A DNA stretch of 54,218 nucleotides from Methylomonas lenta (GTDB taxonomy: Bacteria; Pseudomonadota; Gammaproteobacteria; Methylococcales; Methylomonadaceae), in contig NZ_LUUI01000145.1 in assembly GCF_001644015.1 (NCBI RefSeq), positions 1 to 54,218 on the forward strand, in the 5' to 3' direction. Both the position numbers and the translations under genes were made by a program. Positions 9,122-17,554 of this stretch are shown here, piece after piece; positions within the stretch are counted from its first letter, which is position 1, and every line of letters starts with the position of its first letter. The notes under the pieces were generated by a model, which saw only the letters and a program-made list of their open reading frames with translations, was not told the DNA's origin and made no database searches.

Positions 9122-10435
9122 CTAACTCGAAGCCAAGCGCTGTTGCCAAACTGCTGCGCGCTCCCGCAAATCATTTAAATCCAAAGTTGTTAGCTGGCGT
9201 TTGTTTAATAAGCGTTTACCGGCCACCCAGACATCGCTGACTTGATTGCGGCTGGCGGCATAGACAATTTGTGTCAGCGGATTGAACACCGGTTGAGTTT
9301 CTACTTCACTTAAATCAATCGCCACCACATCGGCTGCTTTACCTATCGTTAACGAGCCAATCTTATGATCTAATCCTAGCGCTTTAGCACCGTTAATAGT
9401 CGCCATTTGCAAAGCTTGCATGGCCGGCACGGCATTCGCTCGACCAGAAACACCCTTGGCCAACAGTGCGGCAACCCGCATTTCAGCTAACATATCCTGA
9501 TCGTTGTTACTGGCGGCACCATCGGTACCCAATGCGACATTAATACCCGCATCCAGACAGGCGGCTACCGGACAAAATCCACTGGCTAGCTTTAAGTTGG
9601 ATTCTGGGCAGTGGATGATATGAGCACCTGTTCCAGCGTAAAACTCAATCTCCTGCTTGGATAATTGCGTCATATGTACGCCCATAAATGCTGGGCTCAA
9701 CAAACCCAAATCGTGCATACGCTGCAAAGGCGTTTGGGCAGTTTTTTGCTTTTGTTCATCGACTTCATGTTGAGTTTCGTGCAAATGCATGTGTATGGAT
9801 AAATCCAGCTCGTTAGCAAATGTCAGCATCTTGGCTAAAGGTTCGTCGGAAACGGTATAGGGTGCATGTGGTGCAAACGAGGTGGTAATCAAGCTTTCAT
9901 GCCGTAAGCGTTCGTGCAGCGCCAAGCCTTTGGTCAAATAAACATCGGCGTTTTCCGCCCATACAGTAGGAAAATCAAACACAATCAGGCCGATATTGGC
10001 ACGTATGCCATGTGCTATGGCCTGTTGTGCAGCAACTTCCGGGAAGAAATACATATCATTCAAGCAGGTGGTACCGCCGCGTATCATTTCTGCAATCGCC
10101 AAGTCGGTACCGTCGCGCACGAAAGCTTCGCTAACCCATTTTTGTTCTGCCGGCCAAATGTGGTTTTGCAGCCAGTCCATTAACGGTAAATCATCGGCAA
10201 TACCGGATAACAATGACATGGCTGCATGGGTATGACAATTGATCAAGCCGGGAATCAAAACATGCTGCTCTAGTCTTTCTAAGGTTTGCGGTTGATATTT
10301 TTGCAGTGCTTCTGCGTTATCCAGCAAATCGATGATTTTGCCATCGTCGATCACCAGACTATAGTTTTCATAGATTACCGATGCCGGTTCAACGGGTATA
10401 ATCCAGCGTGCTTGAATAAGATGATCGACTTGCAT
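9122..10435 (-). CDS. mtaD: 5-methylthioadenosine/S-adenosylhomocysteine deaminase
   Basis: A 437-residue metal-dependent amidohydrolase of the TRZ/ATZ family. The zinc ligands are visible in GLINCHTHAAMSLL (HxH), HMHLHETQHEVDEQ, the histidine of GVHMTQLS, and GTDGAASNNDQDM (the catalytic aspartate). HAPYTVSD is a further family motif. The enzyme deaminates 5-methylthioadenosine and S-adenosylhomocysteine to their inosine forms in methionine salvage. The ATG at 10435 is chosen because GGAGA lies 6 bp upstream; a TTG at 10447 is in frame but precedes that site. It is divergent from mtnA across about 70 bp, so the two genes of one salvage route probably share a regulatory region. Specificity between MTA and SAH cannot be read from sequence. 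Confidence 0.9.
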   Translation of the reverse strand: MQVDHLIQARWIIPVEPASVIYENYSLVIDDGKIIDLLDNAEALQKYQPQTLERLEQHVLIPGLINCHTHAAMSLLSGIADDLPLMDWLQNHIWPAEQKWVSEAFVRDGTDLAIAEMIRGGTTCLNDMYFFPEVAAQQAIAHGIRANIGLIVFDFPTVWAENADVYLTKGLALHERLRHESLITTSFAPHAPYTVSDEPLAKMLTFANELDLSIHMHLHETQHEVDEQKQKTAQTPLQRMHDLGLLSPAFMGVHMTQLSKQEIEFYAGTGAHIIHCPESNLKLASGFCPVAACLDAGINVALGTDGAASNNDQDMLAEMRVAALLAKGVSGRANAVPAMQALQMATINGAKALGLDHKIGSLTIGKAADVVAIDLSEVETQPVFNPLTQIVYAASRNQVSDVWVAGKRLLNKRQLTTLDLNDLRERAAVWQQRLASS

Positions 10436-10503
10436 GTACATCTCCAATTAAAAATCCGATTATACCTATCTATCCTTATCAATCCTTAACAGCGTTTTTT
10501 ACC

Positions 10504-11541
10504 ATGAGTAACTTGAGCCAATTAAACGTACAAGCCCTGCAGTGGAGCGGGCACAGCCTGAAAGTTCTGGACCAGCGCCTGCTGCCAGACAGTATTGCTT
10601 ACGATGACTATCAGGATGCAGCCGGGGTTACCGATGCTATTGCATCCATGCGAGTTCGCGGTGCGCCTGCCATAGGCATAGCCGCTGCATATGGGGTTGT
10701 GTTGTCAGCCATGCAACATTATCCCAATGCCGATTGGCAAGCAGCCGTTGAACAAGATATTAAGCAGTTAGCCGCTTCCAGACCGACCGCGGTGAATCTA
10801 TTTTGGGCGCTGAATAAAATGCAGCAACAACTAGTGACGCCCAGTGCCAATCCAATTGCAGCATTAACCCAACTGGCGCAAAAGATTCATGCTGATGATA
10901 TAGCTGCCAATCACGCCATGGGCGAACGGGGTGCTGATATTTTGGGGAATGCCAAGGCGGTGTTAACCCACTGTAATGCAGGCGCTTTAGCTACCGGCGG
11001 TTATGGGACTGCACTTGGCGTGATTCGTAGCGCGCATAAACGCGGCCATTTACAACATGTTTATGCCGATGAAACCAGACCTTGGCTGCAAGGGGCTAGA
11101 TTAACTGTGTGGGAGTTGGCACAAGATGGTATCCCGGCAACCTTGATCGCTGACTCCGCAGCCGCCTGGTTGATGAAATCCGGTAAAATCGACTGGATTG
11201 TAGTGGGTGCCGACCGTATCACGGCCAATGGCGATGTGGCCAATAAAATCGGCACTTATTCTTTGGCGGTACTGGCCAAACAGCATGGTGTCAAAGTCAT
11301 GGTGGCTGCGCCCTCCTCTACTTTTGACTTTAGTCTTGAAACTGGCGATGAGATTGAAATTGAAGAACGGAATCCCAAAGAATTATTGGCTGACTGTTAT
11401 CTTACCGACGGCTCTTTGGTGAGCGCCTGGAATCCGGTATTTGATGTGACGCCAGCAGAATTGATTAGCGCTATTGTCACCGAGCGCGGCATTGTTATCG
11501 ACCCTGGCAAACATGGGGTCAGGAGCTTAGAGGCATGTTAA
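10504..11541 (+). CDS. mtnA: S-methyl-5-thioribose-1-phosphate isomerase
   Basis: At 345 residues this fits MtnA, which converts methylthioribose-1-phosphate to methylthioribulose-1-phosphate in the methionine salvage pathway. Family motifs include MRVRGAPAIGIAAAYG, LTHCNAGALATGGYGTALG with the catalytic cysteine, GADRITANGDVANKIGTY with the catalytic aspartate, and VMVAAPSSTFD. It is related to eIF2B alpha-type proteins, but the cysteine motif marks the isomerase. The gene is divergent from mtaD and its end overlaps the next gene by 7 bp. The expected phosphorylase (mtnP or MTI phosphorylase) and the later enzymes mtnB, C and D are not in the window. Confidence 0.95.
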   Translation: MSNLSQLNVQALQWSGHSLKVLDQRLLPDSIAYDDYQDAAGVTDAIASMRVRGAPAIGIAAAYGVVLSAMQHYPNADWQAAVEQDIKQLAASRPTAVNLFWALNKMQQQLVTPSANPIAALTQLAQKIHADDIAANHAMGERGADILGNAKAVLTHCNAGALATGGYGTALGVIRSAHKRGHLQHVYADETRPWLQGARLTVWELAQDGIPATLIADSAAAWLMKSGKIDWIVVGADRITANGDVANKIGTYSLAVLAKQHGVKVMVAAPSSTFDFSLETGDEIEIEERNPKELLADCYLTDGSLVSAWNPVFDVTPAELISAIVTERGIVIDPGKHGVRSLEAC

Positions 11542-12287
11542 ATTTAAAGAATGGCAATAATCCGTTGTTTGCGCTGAGTTGTTTGTTGCAAGGCGTCAAA
11601 ATGCTGAGTCATCCGCAGTTACGCAAATATCTGCTGATTCCACTAATTATCAATGTTGTGTTGTATAGCGGGGCGTTTGTACTCGGGTATCACTCAGTGT
11701 TGGCATTGATTCATGACTTTATTCCCGATTGGCTGTCATGGTTAAACTGGATTTTATGGCCGCTGTTTTTTATCAGCTTTCTGATTATCGGTTTTTTTAC
11801 CTTTACTTTGTTCGCCAACTTGATAGCCGCGCCTTATTATAGTGTGCTGTCGGCAAAAGTTTTGCAAATCATTACCGATCAGGATATGCCGATAGAGGAA
11901 CAATCCTGGCTTAAAGTATTTGTCGGCGAGCTGAAACGATTAAGTTATTTGTTACTGCGGATCCTGCCGTTACTGCTGTTATTTTTGATACCGGTAGTCA
12001 ATTTAGTTGCCCCGATACTATGGGCGATATTTGCCGCCTGGGGTATTGCAATGGAATTTATGGCTTATCCCTTAGAAAGCCGCGGTCTGACGTTTCCAGC
12101 ACAAAAACAATTTCTGCAAAAAACCCGCTTGGGTGCGCTTAGTTTTGGCGGTGTTACCAGTGTCTGCCTGGCTTTGCCTCTGGTGAATTTGTTTATCGGT
12201 CAGGCTGCCGTAATTGGAGCCACTATCTACGTGCATCGTCTGTCAGAAACCCTTGTTGCCGAAACTTCCACAGAGAAATTAGTATGA
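11535..12287 (+). CDS. CysZ-like (EI24 domain) membrane protein
   Basis: A 250-residue integral membrane protein with about four to six hydrophobic segments (for example residues 29-51, 65-95, 140-170 and 200-225). It resembles the EI24/CysZ family. The opening NPLFALSCLLQGVKMLSHPQLRKYLLIPLIIN matches the typical CysZ N-terminus in pattern. CysZ imports sulfate in enteric bacteria, and the position behind mtnA, another sulfur gene, fits loosely. The start overlaps the mtnA stop and carries an AGGAG-like site inside the end of mtnA. The downstream DUF1289-like gene overlaps by 4 bp. A true sulfate transport role is unproven; many homologues outside cysteine operons are uncharacterised. Confidence 0.78.
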   Translation: MLNLKNGNNPLFALSCLLQGVKMLSHPQLRKYLLIPLIINVVLYSGAFVLGYHSVLALIHDFIPDWLSWLNWILWPLFFISFLIIGFFTFTLFANLIAAPYYSVLSAKVLQIITDQDMPIEEQSWLKVFVGELKRLSYLLLRILPLLLLFLIPVVNLVAPILWAIFAAWGIAMEFMAYPLESRGLTFPAQKQFLQKTRLGALSFGGVTSVCLALPLVNLFIGQAAVIGATIYVHRLSETLVAETSTEKLV

Positions 12288-12490
12288 AATTTTCCCCCTG
12301 CAACGACCAATGTTCCAAAGAAGGCACTCATTGCACAGGCTGCGGCCGCTTACATAGTGAAATCGCCAGCACCAAACAAATCGTGCAATCGGCAGTGGCG
12401 CATATTAAACTGCACGAATATGACAATCCAGAAGAGTTTGTCGCCGCTATCAGTAAAAGTATTTTGAAAAAACTGCAGAAACCAGCTTAG
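12284..12490 (+). CDS. DUF1289-like cysteine-rich small protein
   Basis: This 68-residue protein carries four cysteines in the pattern SPCNDQC...HCTGCGR followed by a short acidic helix. The arrangement resembles DUF1289 proteins, whose CxGCGR segment is thought to bind zinc or an iron-sulfur cluster. Its ATG overlaps the stop of the CysZ-like gene (ATGA), so it is the last gene of the mtnA operon. A hairpin immediately downstream ends the unit. The function is unknown. The family call rests mostly on the CTGCGR motif and length, so moderate certainty. Confidence 0.65.
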   Translation: MKFSPCNDQCSKEGTHCTGCGRLHSEIASTKQIVQSAVAHIKLHEYDNPEEFVAAISKSILKKLQKPA

Positions 12491-12503
12491 GGTTTGCATT
12501 ATG

Positions 12504-12533
12504 CGGGTTCCCCTGTTTGAAAGTGGGAACCCG
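12504..12533. terminator. Convergent hairpin terminator
   Basis: A perfect 9 bp stem, CGGGTTCCC at 12504-12512 and GGGAACCCG at 12525-12533, with a 12 nt loop. It lies in the 47 bp between two convergent stops. There is no long T tract on either side, so efficiency is uncertain, but position and symmetry suit a shared terminator. Confidence 0.65.
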
Positions 12534-12537
12534 GTTC

Positions 12538-13389
12538 TTACATGGATTGAATGACGTTTATCATCCCCGCGATGTAATCCATGATTTCACCGATAAAGAC
12601 GTCGAAAGCATCGAGCTTGCTCTTGACTAAGCTTAAAAAGGTACTGTGCCTGAAATCTTCATCCAAATAAAAGCTCAAGCCCTTATGAATGGTATTCAAC
12701 CCCATGAACATCATGATGAAAGCCGCCGATTTCAACATAAAACCGCGCAATTTTGCGCTCATTTTGCCAAAGGCTACGCTGATAAATAACATCATAGGCA
12801 AAGTACCCGCCCCAAAGGCCAGCATCAAAGCACCACCCTCTATTAAGCTGGTGGCACTGGTGGCTTTAACCGCCATGGCAAAAGTCAGTGGGCAAGGCAT
12901 TAGACCATTTAAAAACCCCGCTATCATAGCCCCCAAAACGGGGCCTTTCTGACTAGCCGTGGCATAGCCTTTTCTCAAGACTTGCATCGGTATTAATCGC
13001 ACCGTGCCTTGAAAAGGTATCCAGCCCAAAATACCCAAGGCTAAAATAATCACCACGCAGCCGATCAGCATTTGCAGGATGCTTTGAAGTTTACCGAATA
13101 TGCCGCTGGAAACCAGCACCACACCCAAGGCCGCAGCCAATACCCCAACCACGGTATACACACTAATGCGGGTGAATTGATAAGCAAAATAGGGTAAATA
13201 ACTGCGGTTATTGCCTGCTTTCATGAAATAACCGGACACCAGAGCTCCGCACATGCCCAGGCAATGACCACTACCTAAAAAACCCGCCACAAACGCCAGA
13301 GAATAATCAAAGCCTGTTGCGGAAGCAATTTCCGCCATGCCATGCATGGCATGCGCAGAATGATCCATGCCTTCCATCGAGTGTTCCAT
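12538..13389 (-). CDS. SafE/TauE (UreH/DsbD-like) transmembrane protein with Met/His-rich N-terminus
   Basis: A 283-residue membrane protein with about six to seven helices. The segments GFLGSGHCLGMCGALVSGYF and GFLNGLMPCPLTFAMAV are the paired motifs of the sulfite exporter TauE/SafE, UreH-like family. Homologues stand beside Cu-ATPase genes of cytochrome oxidase assembly clusters and are thought to handle copper or thiols. The first 20 residues are unusual: seven methionines and four histidines (HSMEGMDHSAHAMHGM), a likely copper-binding tail. The gene starts at ATG 13389, directly next to the stop of the upstream ATPase gene (coupled translation). The transported substrate is inferred from context. 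It is the last gene of the metal operon. Confidence 0.85.
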   Translation of the reverse strand: MEHSMEGMDHSAHAMHGMAEIASATGFDYSLAFVAGFLGSGHCLGMCGALVSGYFMKAGNNRSYLPYFAYQFTRISVYTVVGVLAAALGVVLVSSGIFGKLQSILQMLIGCVVIILALGILGWIPFQGTVRLIPMQVLRKGYATASQKGPVLGAMIAGFLNGLMPCPLTFAMAVKATSATSLIEGGALMLAFGAGTLPMMLFISVAFGKMSAKLRGFMLKSAAFIMMFMGLNTIHKGLSFYLDEDFRHSTFLSLVKSKLDAFDVFIGEIMDYIAGMINVIQSM

Positions 13390-15837
13390 TTATTTGTTCA
13401 ACCTTAATGAATTGACGATCACAGATACTGAACTCAAGGCCATCGCTGCCGAAGCAATCATGGGATTAAGTTTACCCAGGGCTGCTACAGGAATAGCAAT
13501 GGTATTGTAGCCAAAAGCCCAAAATAAATTTTGTTTGATGACGCGTATGGTGAAAGCGCTAAGTTCTATGGTTTCTGTCACTTTAGAAATATCGCCCTGT
13601 ACCAGGGTTAAATCGGCCGACTCTATCGCCACATCGGTACCACTACCAATAGCAAAACCAACATTGGCTGCCGCTAGTGCTGGTGCATCATTAATGCCAT
13701 CGCCAATCATGCCGACTTGATAACCTTCGGCTTGTAATTGCTGAATAATCTGTAACTTTTCATCGGGTTTGGCATTCGCCACCACATCAGCAATACCCAC
13801 CCGATCGGCAATGTAGTAAGCAGTCTTTTCCGTATCCCCGGTTACCATCCAGGTTTTAATACCCATCAGGTGTAAACGACTAATCGCTGCAGCGGCTTCC
13901 AGGCGAGGATTGTCGGCAATAGCAAAAATTGCCGCCGCCTCACCATTAATGGCCATGAAAACCGGTGTTTTCCCCTGGCTGGCAAATACATCAGCCTGTT
14001 GGTCCAGCGTAGTAATGTCGATCTGCTGACTTTCCAGCCAATTGCGGTTACCCAGTAATATTTTGTAAGTATCCACTTCGGCACGAATACCTAAGCCGGT
14101 TTCACTGTAAAAATAACTGCAATCTTGAAATTGAATTTTCTGCTCTCTAGCAAACTCGACGATGGCTTTGCCCAGGAAGTGCTCAGAACCATACTCCGCA
14201 GAGGCTGCCAAACTGAGTAATATTGCGTGATCAAATCCGGATTGATTAAAAACTTCGCTGACTTTGGGTTTGCCTTCGGTGATGGTGCCGGTTTTATCGA
14301 ACACGATGGCGTTGAGTTTACTGGCTACTTCCAAACTCTCACCATTGCGAATGTAGACGCCTTTTTTGGCAGCTTGGCCGGTCCCAACCATAATGGCAGC
14401 CGGCGTTGCCAAACCCAGCGCACAAGGACAGGCTATCAGCAACACGGTAATGGCATTACCAAAAGCAAAAGCAAATGGCGCCCCCGCCAACATCCAGCCA
14501 AATAGCGTCAACCCGGAAACCGCCATCACCGAAGGCACAAATACCGCCGAAATTTTATCAACCTGTTTTTGAATCGGTAATTTGGCAGCCTGAGCTTGAT
14601 CGACCATATGCACGATACCGGCCAAGACCGTATCCATACCCACGGCAGTGGTTTCTACATGCAGTACACCGTTACCGTTGACGCAGCCACCAATCACACT
14701 ATGGCCGACGTTTTTCACCACCGGCATGCTTTCACCGGTGACCATGGCTTCATCCACGGTAGATAAACCAAACACCACCCGGCCATCGGTAGGGATGCGT
14801 TCGCCTGGGCGAACCAACACGATATCGCCAACAATCACCTCATCGACATCCACCACATGCTCTTGACCATCTTTCAGCAAGATAGCCGTTTGTGGTTGTA
14901 AATCCACCAATTTACGGATAGCTTCGCCGGCTTTGCCTTTAGCGCGTTCTTCCAGGTAACGCCCTAACAAAACAAAAGTAATGATGGCTGCTGCCGCCTC
15001 AAAATAAATATGTCCGCGCTTGCGAAATAATGCCGGCACACTGTAGCCATAGGCTGATCCGACGCCTAAGGCAATAAGGGTGTCCATATTGGCGGCGCGC
15101 TGTTTTGCCAGACGATAGGCTTTAGAGAAAAATTGGCTGCCGGTGCCAAACACCACTGGCGTCGTCAAAATAAATTGTAGCCAGTGTATCCAGCGCGATG
15201 TTCTCATGGCCATCGCTACGCCAACCACGGGTATGGTCAAAAGCCCTGCCCATACAAATCGTCGCCGGGCTGCGTCAATTCGATGATGCTCCTTTTCTAT
15301 CAGTCTCTTTCTTTGCGATAAGGTGTCGACCATTAGCGCGTTGTAACCCAATTTTTCAATCTGCTCGACTACATCGATTTTGCTTAACTGACCCTGCACA
15401 CTAACGGTCTGAGTAGCAAAATTGACACTTGCTGTTTTAATGCGCTCATCGCGATTCAATACCATCTCAATTAGCAAAGCACAGGAAGCACAACTCATAC
15501 CCTCGACAGCCAAGTCGATATCCTGCACCGGTCCTTCGAATTGTTTTTTCTTATGATTTTTAACAACGGGCTTTTTTTGGGCAATATTACCCAAAACTGC
15601 ATCCAGCAAAATTAACAAATTCTTTTTAGGTAAACGACTGGAATCAAATTCTATGGTTACCGAACCGATGTCAAATACCGAACGTACTAGCGTAATTTCA
15701 GGGCGTTTTTTTAGCAGAATTTCGAAGATATAGCCGCGTTCAGGATCGTTTTTTAATATCCCGGTTATGATACGGATACGATTTTTTAACTCATGCTGAA
15801 GATGAAAGTGTTTGTATTCGGGATTATCGGATGTCAT
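13390..15837 (-). CDS. Copper-translocating P1B-1-type ATPase with two N-terminal HMA-like domains
   Basis: An 815-residue heavy metal P-type ATPase. Order: a CXXC-less HMA-like region (about residues 8-85), a classic HMA domain with GMSCASC (near residue 115), membrane helices, the actuator motif [11 protein letters not shown] in the transport helix (near residue 470), phosphorylation motif DKTGTITEG (near 513), and [18 protein letters not shown]. The last two helices hold YN and MALSS, with N-x6-YN-x4-P, the signature of Cu(I) exporters (P1B-1). It should move Cu(I) out of the cytoplasm, powered by ATP. The start ATG 15837 has AGAGGA about 6 bp upstream; the TTG at 15864 does not. It may be CcoI-like or CopA-like. 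Confidence 0.92.
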   Translation of the reverse strand: MTSDNPEYKHFHLQHELKNRIRIITGILKNDPERGYIFEILLKKRPEITLVRSVFDIGSVTIEFDSSRLPKKNLLILLDAVLGNIAQKKPVVKNHKKKQFEGPVQDIDLAVEGMSCASCALLIEMVLNRDERIKTASVNFATQTVSVQGQLSKIDVVEQIEKLGYNALMVDTLSQRKRLIEKEHHRIDAARRRFVWAGLLTIPVVGVAMAMRTSRWIHWLQFILTTPVVFGTGSQFFSKAYRLAKQRAANMDTLIALGVGSAYGYSVPALFRKRGHIYFEAAAAIITFVLLGRYLEERAKGKAGEAIRKLVDLQPQTAILLKDGQEHVVDVDEVIVGDIVLVRPGERIPTDGRVVFGLSTVDEAMVTGESMPVVKNVGHSVIGGCVNGNGVLHVETTAVGMDTVLAGIVHMVDQAQAAKLPIQKQVDKISAVFVPSVMAVSGLTLFGWMLAGAPFAFAFGNAITVLLIACPCALGLATPAAIMVGTGQAAKKGVYIRNGESLEVASKLNAIVFDKTGTITEGKPKVSEVFNQSGFDHAILLSLAASAEYGSEHFLGKAIVEFAREQKIQFQDCSYFYSETGLGIRAEVDTYKILLGNRNWLESQQIDITTLDQQADVFASQGKTPVFMAINGEAAAIFAIADNPRLEAAAAISRLHLMGIKTWMVTGDTEKTAYYIADRVGIADVVANAKPDEKLQIIQQLQAEGYQVGMIGDGINDAPALAAANVGFAIGSGTDVAIESADLTLVQGDISKVTETIELSAFTIRVIKQNLFWAFGYNTIAIPVAALGKLNPMIASAAMALSSVSVIVNSLRLNK

Positions 15838-15902
15838 AGAGTCCTCTGAATAGCGATTGGCCAAGCTGGCAGCAAATGAATAAGCCTGTCAGCCTGGAAA
15901 AA

Positions 15903-16517
15903 CTATTTGGGTTTACGTGAACGTACTAACAAAAAGAACAGATAAAACATTGCCAACCATTCATAACGATGTACAAAAGGCTTTACCAGCCATTGCTGAG
16001 TGATACGCGTCCAATGAGTTTTAATCAGATAAAGCACCAAGATATCGTTTAAAAAATCAATAATGGCTTTTTCAGGATTATTGATTAAGGCTTTAGGGCC
16101 TTTGCTACTTAATTTTCCGAGGATTTTAGCGGCTTGTGCTGTTTCTTTAGCACTGGTGATTTTGTTATCTAGCCAACGATTAATTTTGCTGGTTTTAAGT
16201 TTGTGTTTGAGGCCAAACGATGGTTTTTTGCTAATTTCTACCACTGACTGTGGCGCAAACCAGCCTTGTTGCTCCAATGTAGCCAAAACAGCATGCATTT
16301 TTTTAGCCAGACTAATGAAACTACAATCACTTTCATGATAGCGAATGACCAGCTTTCGTGAACGGCGAAACAAATTGACAGAAATAACACCATCAATTTC
16401 AGCAATATTATCGCTAATTAAGCGGGCAACTTGCACTGGGGTTGCGCGTGACGGAATCTTAAAGCGAACATGCCCATCGCCCCGATACCGCACTACAAAT
16501 TCTTTTTGAATAGCCAT
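15903..16517 (-). CDS. HMA2-like domain protein lacking CXXC, with C-terminal membrane helix
   Basis: This 204-residue protein opens with a ferredoxin-like HMA-type region (about residues 5-85): FVVRYRGDGHVRFKIPSR, then VISVNLFRRSRKLVIRYHE. It lacks the CXXC metal site. A basic linker rich in lysine follows (about 95-140), then amphipathic FLNDILVLYLIKTHW and a final hydrophobic helix near residues 183-198. It resembles the HMA2 family that accompanies certain P-type ATPases and membrane-compartment clusters. The same type of CXXC-less domain starts the adjacent ATPase. It lies about 65 bp upstream of that ATPase in the same operon, and a terminator hairpin sits just before its start. The role is unknown; a partner or scaffold for the ATPase is inferred. 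Confidence 0.75.
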   Translation of the reverse strand: MAIQKEFVVRYRGDGHVRFKIPSRATPVQVARLISDNIAEIDGVISVNLFRRSRKLVIRYHESDCSFISLAKKMHAVLATLEQQGWFAPQSVVEISKKPSFGLKHKLKTSKINRWLDNKITSAKETAQAAKILGKLSSKGPKALINNPEKAIIDFLNDILVLYLIKTHWTRITQQWLVKPFVHRYEWLAMFYLFFLLVRSRKPK

Positions 16518-16537
16518 AATAATTACAATACATAAAC

Positions 16538-16573
16538 AAAACGGGCGAACCCGACAAGCAGGTGCGCCCGTTT
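16538..16573 (-). terminator. Operon-internal intrinsic terminator or attenuator
   Basis: On the minus strand, AAACGGGCG (16573-16565) pairs with CGCCCGTTT (16547-16539), 9 bp, and is followed by a T-rich run TTTTGTTT. It lies between the 94-residue gene and the HMA2-like gene, only about 20 nt before the latter's start, so it would reduce transcription into the ATPase half of the operon. Confidence 0.75.
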
Positions 16574-16625
16574 AAAATTTAAACTGCTAGCAGTCAATCA
16601 ATCAATGCATCAATCAGGCGCTGAA

Positions 16626-16910
16626 TTACTTGTCTTCTTTTGCTTCAGCAACGATGTCTTCCAGGTTTTCCTTTTGGTGCAGGACAAAGTCTTTACCCGC
16701 ATCTATAGTTTTGCTGGCGCTAGCAATAATGTCTTTTCTGTATTTGTAAACAAAGTAACCAGCAAGCATACCCAGGCCGAAAACCGCTACCGGATGCTTT
16801 GCCGCTTTACTCATAAGTTTACTTCCTGTATTCACTGTTGCAGTTGCTAATGTGCCTGCCATGACTTGTTTCCCCATAGACATACTTTTGGAATTGTGCT
16901 CGTGTGCCAT
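16626..16910 (-). CDS. Small single-helix membrane protein (DUF5132/MamC-like pattern)
   Basis: A 94-residue protein. A Met/His-containing start (AHEHNSKSMSMGK) leads to an Ala/Thr-rich stretch, then one hydrophobic helix HPVAVFGLGMLAGYFVYKYR (about residues 38-57). A charged tail ends in ENLEDIVAEAKEDK. Glycine-rich helix plus amphipathic acidic tail resembles the DUF5132 or MamC-like small proteins that accompany metal ATPases and magnetosome or ferrosome membranes; I cannot confirm membership. The start ATG 16910 has AAGGA about 11 bp upstream. It follows the Cys-rich small gene by 26 bp and precedes the internal terminator. A structural or adaptor role in the membrane is inferred. Confidence 0.7.
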   Translation of the reverse strand: MAHEHNSKSMSMGKQVMAGTLATATVNTGSKLMSKAAKHPVAVFGLGMLAGYFVYKYRKDIIASASKTIDAGKDFVLHQKENLEDIVAEAKEDK

Positions 16911-16936
16911 TGTTTAAAATATCCTTGAAAGTGGTT

Positions 16937-17116
16937 TCAGTCGTTACTTTCGCTATCGCCTGTTTCTGATAGGGCTTGCTCTTCATGCAACATTTGATAA
17001 ATACCTTTGCAGCCTTCACAACAAAATTTTTTATCGCCTTCAAGGGTTTTAAGTTCAAAACCATCAACTTCGACAGCCAAGCCACAAAGATCACATTGTT
17101 TTTTATTATCACTCAT
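16937..17116 (-). CDS. Free-standing CcoI-type metal-binding domain protein
   Basis: A 59-residue soluble protein with CDLCGLAV near residue 8 and KKFCCEGCKGIYQML near residues 30-44. This is the Cys pattern of the putative metal-binding domain found at the N-terminus of FixI/CcoI copper ATPases (PF12156-like). Here it is a separate gene while the operon's ATPase lacks it, so the domain probably acts in trans as a copper donor or sensor. The ATG at 17116 is preferred over the TTG at 17122. An acidic tail (ALSETGDSESND) is unusual. Position in the copper operon supports the call; the split is the odd feature. Confidence 0.8.
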   Translation of the reverse strand: MSDNKKQCDLCGLAVEVDGFELKTLEGDKKFCCEGCKGIYQMLHEEQALSETGDSESND

Positions 17117-17268
17117 TGCCAATACAGACCAAACTCATCAATTAAATTCAATTTTCCGACACCACATTATAACGGTCTAAAATATGAAAACAACAAACAA
17201 CTACAACAAAGCTGAGCTTATCTAAAGAAAACAGTCCAATCCATAGTAGAAAATCTTTGAAGTGACTG

Positions 17269-17508
17269 TCACCGCAACAATTTTTGTTGATTATTTACCA
17301 AAGCGGGTTTAGCAGCAGCTCGACTGGAAGCTTTCATCAACGCAATACGTAATGCACCCGTCAAGCTGGCATTCAAACCCAAGCGCATGGCTAATGCCGG
17401 CACCAAAATCATCGAAGTCAATGCCAAACCTGCACCTAGCATTAGTGCGCCTGTATTGATTTGCTCAGCTGTTGCAGCGTAATTAGTAGCTATTAATTCT
17501 TGAGCCAT
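17269..17508 (-). CDS. Small Ala/Leu-rich membrane protein, first gene of the metal operon
   Basis: A 79-residue protein with one or two hydrophobic segments (about residues 17-45: TGALMLGAGLALTSMILVPA onward) and a basic Ala-rich tail GALRIALMKASSRAAAKPA. The GxGAGL plus LVPAL pattern resembles DUF5132-like small membrane proteins, but I cannot name the family with certainty. The ATG at 17508 follows a GTGAGG ribosome-binding site that lies inside a long inverted repeat, suggesting controlled translation. It starts the minus-strand series of small proteins, HMA2-like protein, Cu-ATPase and SafE-like protein. About 150 bp separate it from the next gene, so the operon may also have internal promoters. 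Confidence 0.65.
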   Translation of the reverse strand: MAQELIATNYAATAEQINTGALMLGAGLALTSMILVPALAMRLGLNASLTGALRIALMKASSRAAAKPALVNNQQKLLR

Positions 17509-17517
17509 CTTTTTTTA

Positions 17518-17554
17518 CCTCACATTGAGAAAGTGAAACACTCAATTAGTGAGG
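17518..17554 (-). promoter_or_regulatory. 5'-UTR hairpin covering the ribosome-binding site
   Basis: On the minus strand CCTCAC-TA-ATTGAG (17554-17541) pairs with CTCAAT-GTGAGG (17529-17518): 12 bp with a 2 nt bulge and an 11 nt loop. The second arm contains the GTGAGG ribosome-binding site 9 nt before ATG 17508. Closed, it would hide that site, as in RNA thermometers and translational operators. It is not followed by a T run. Confidence 0.6.

Noticed and set aside
13390-15837. Assignment of the ATPase as FezB (P1B-6, ferrosome iron transporter)
   Set aside because: The transport motifs are CPC, N-x6-YN and M-x2-SS, which mark Cu(I) P1B-1 ATPases, so a direct ferrosome call is not supported.
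16819-17112. Alternative frame of 97 codons over the small metal-operon genes
   Set aside because: It conflicts with two genes that carry clear motifs (Cys-rich domain and membrane helix) and has none of its own.
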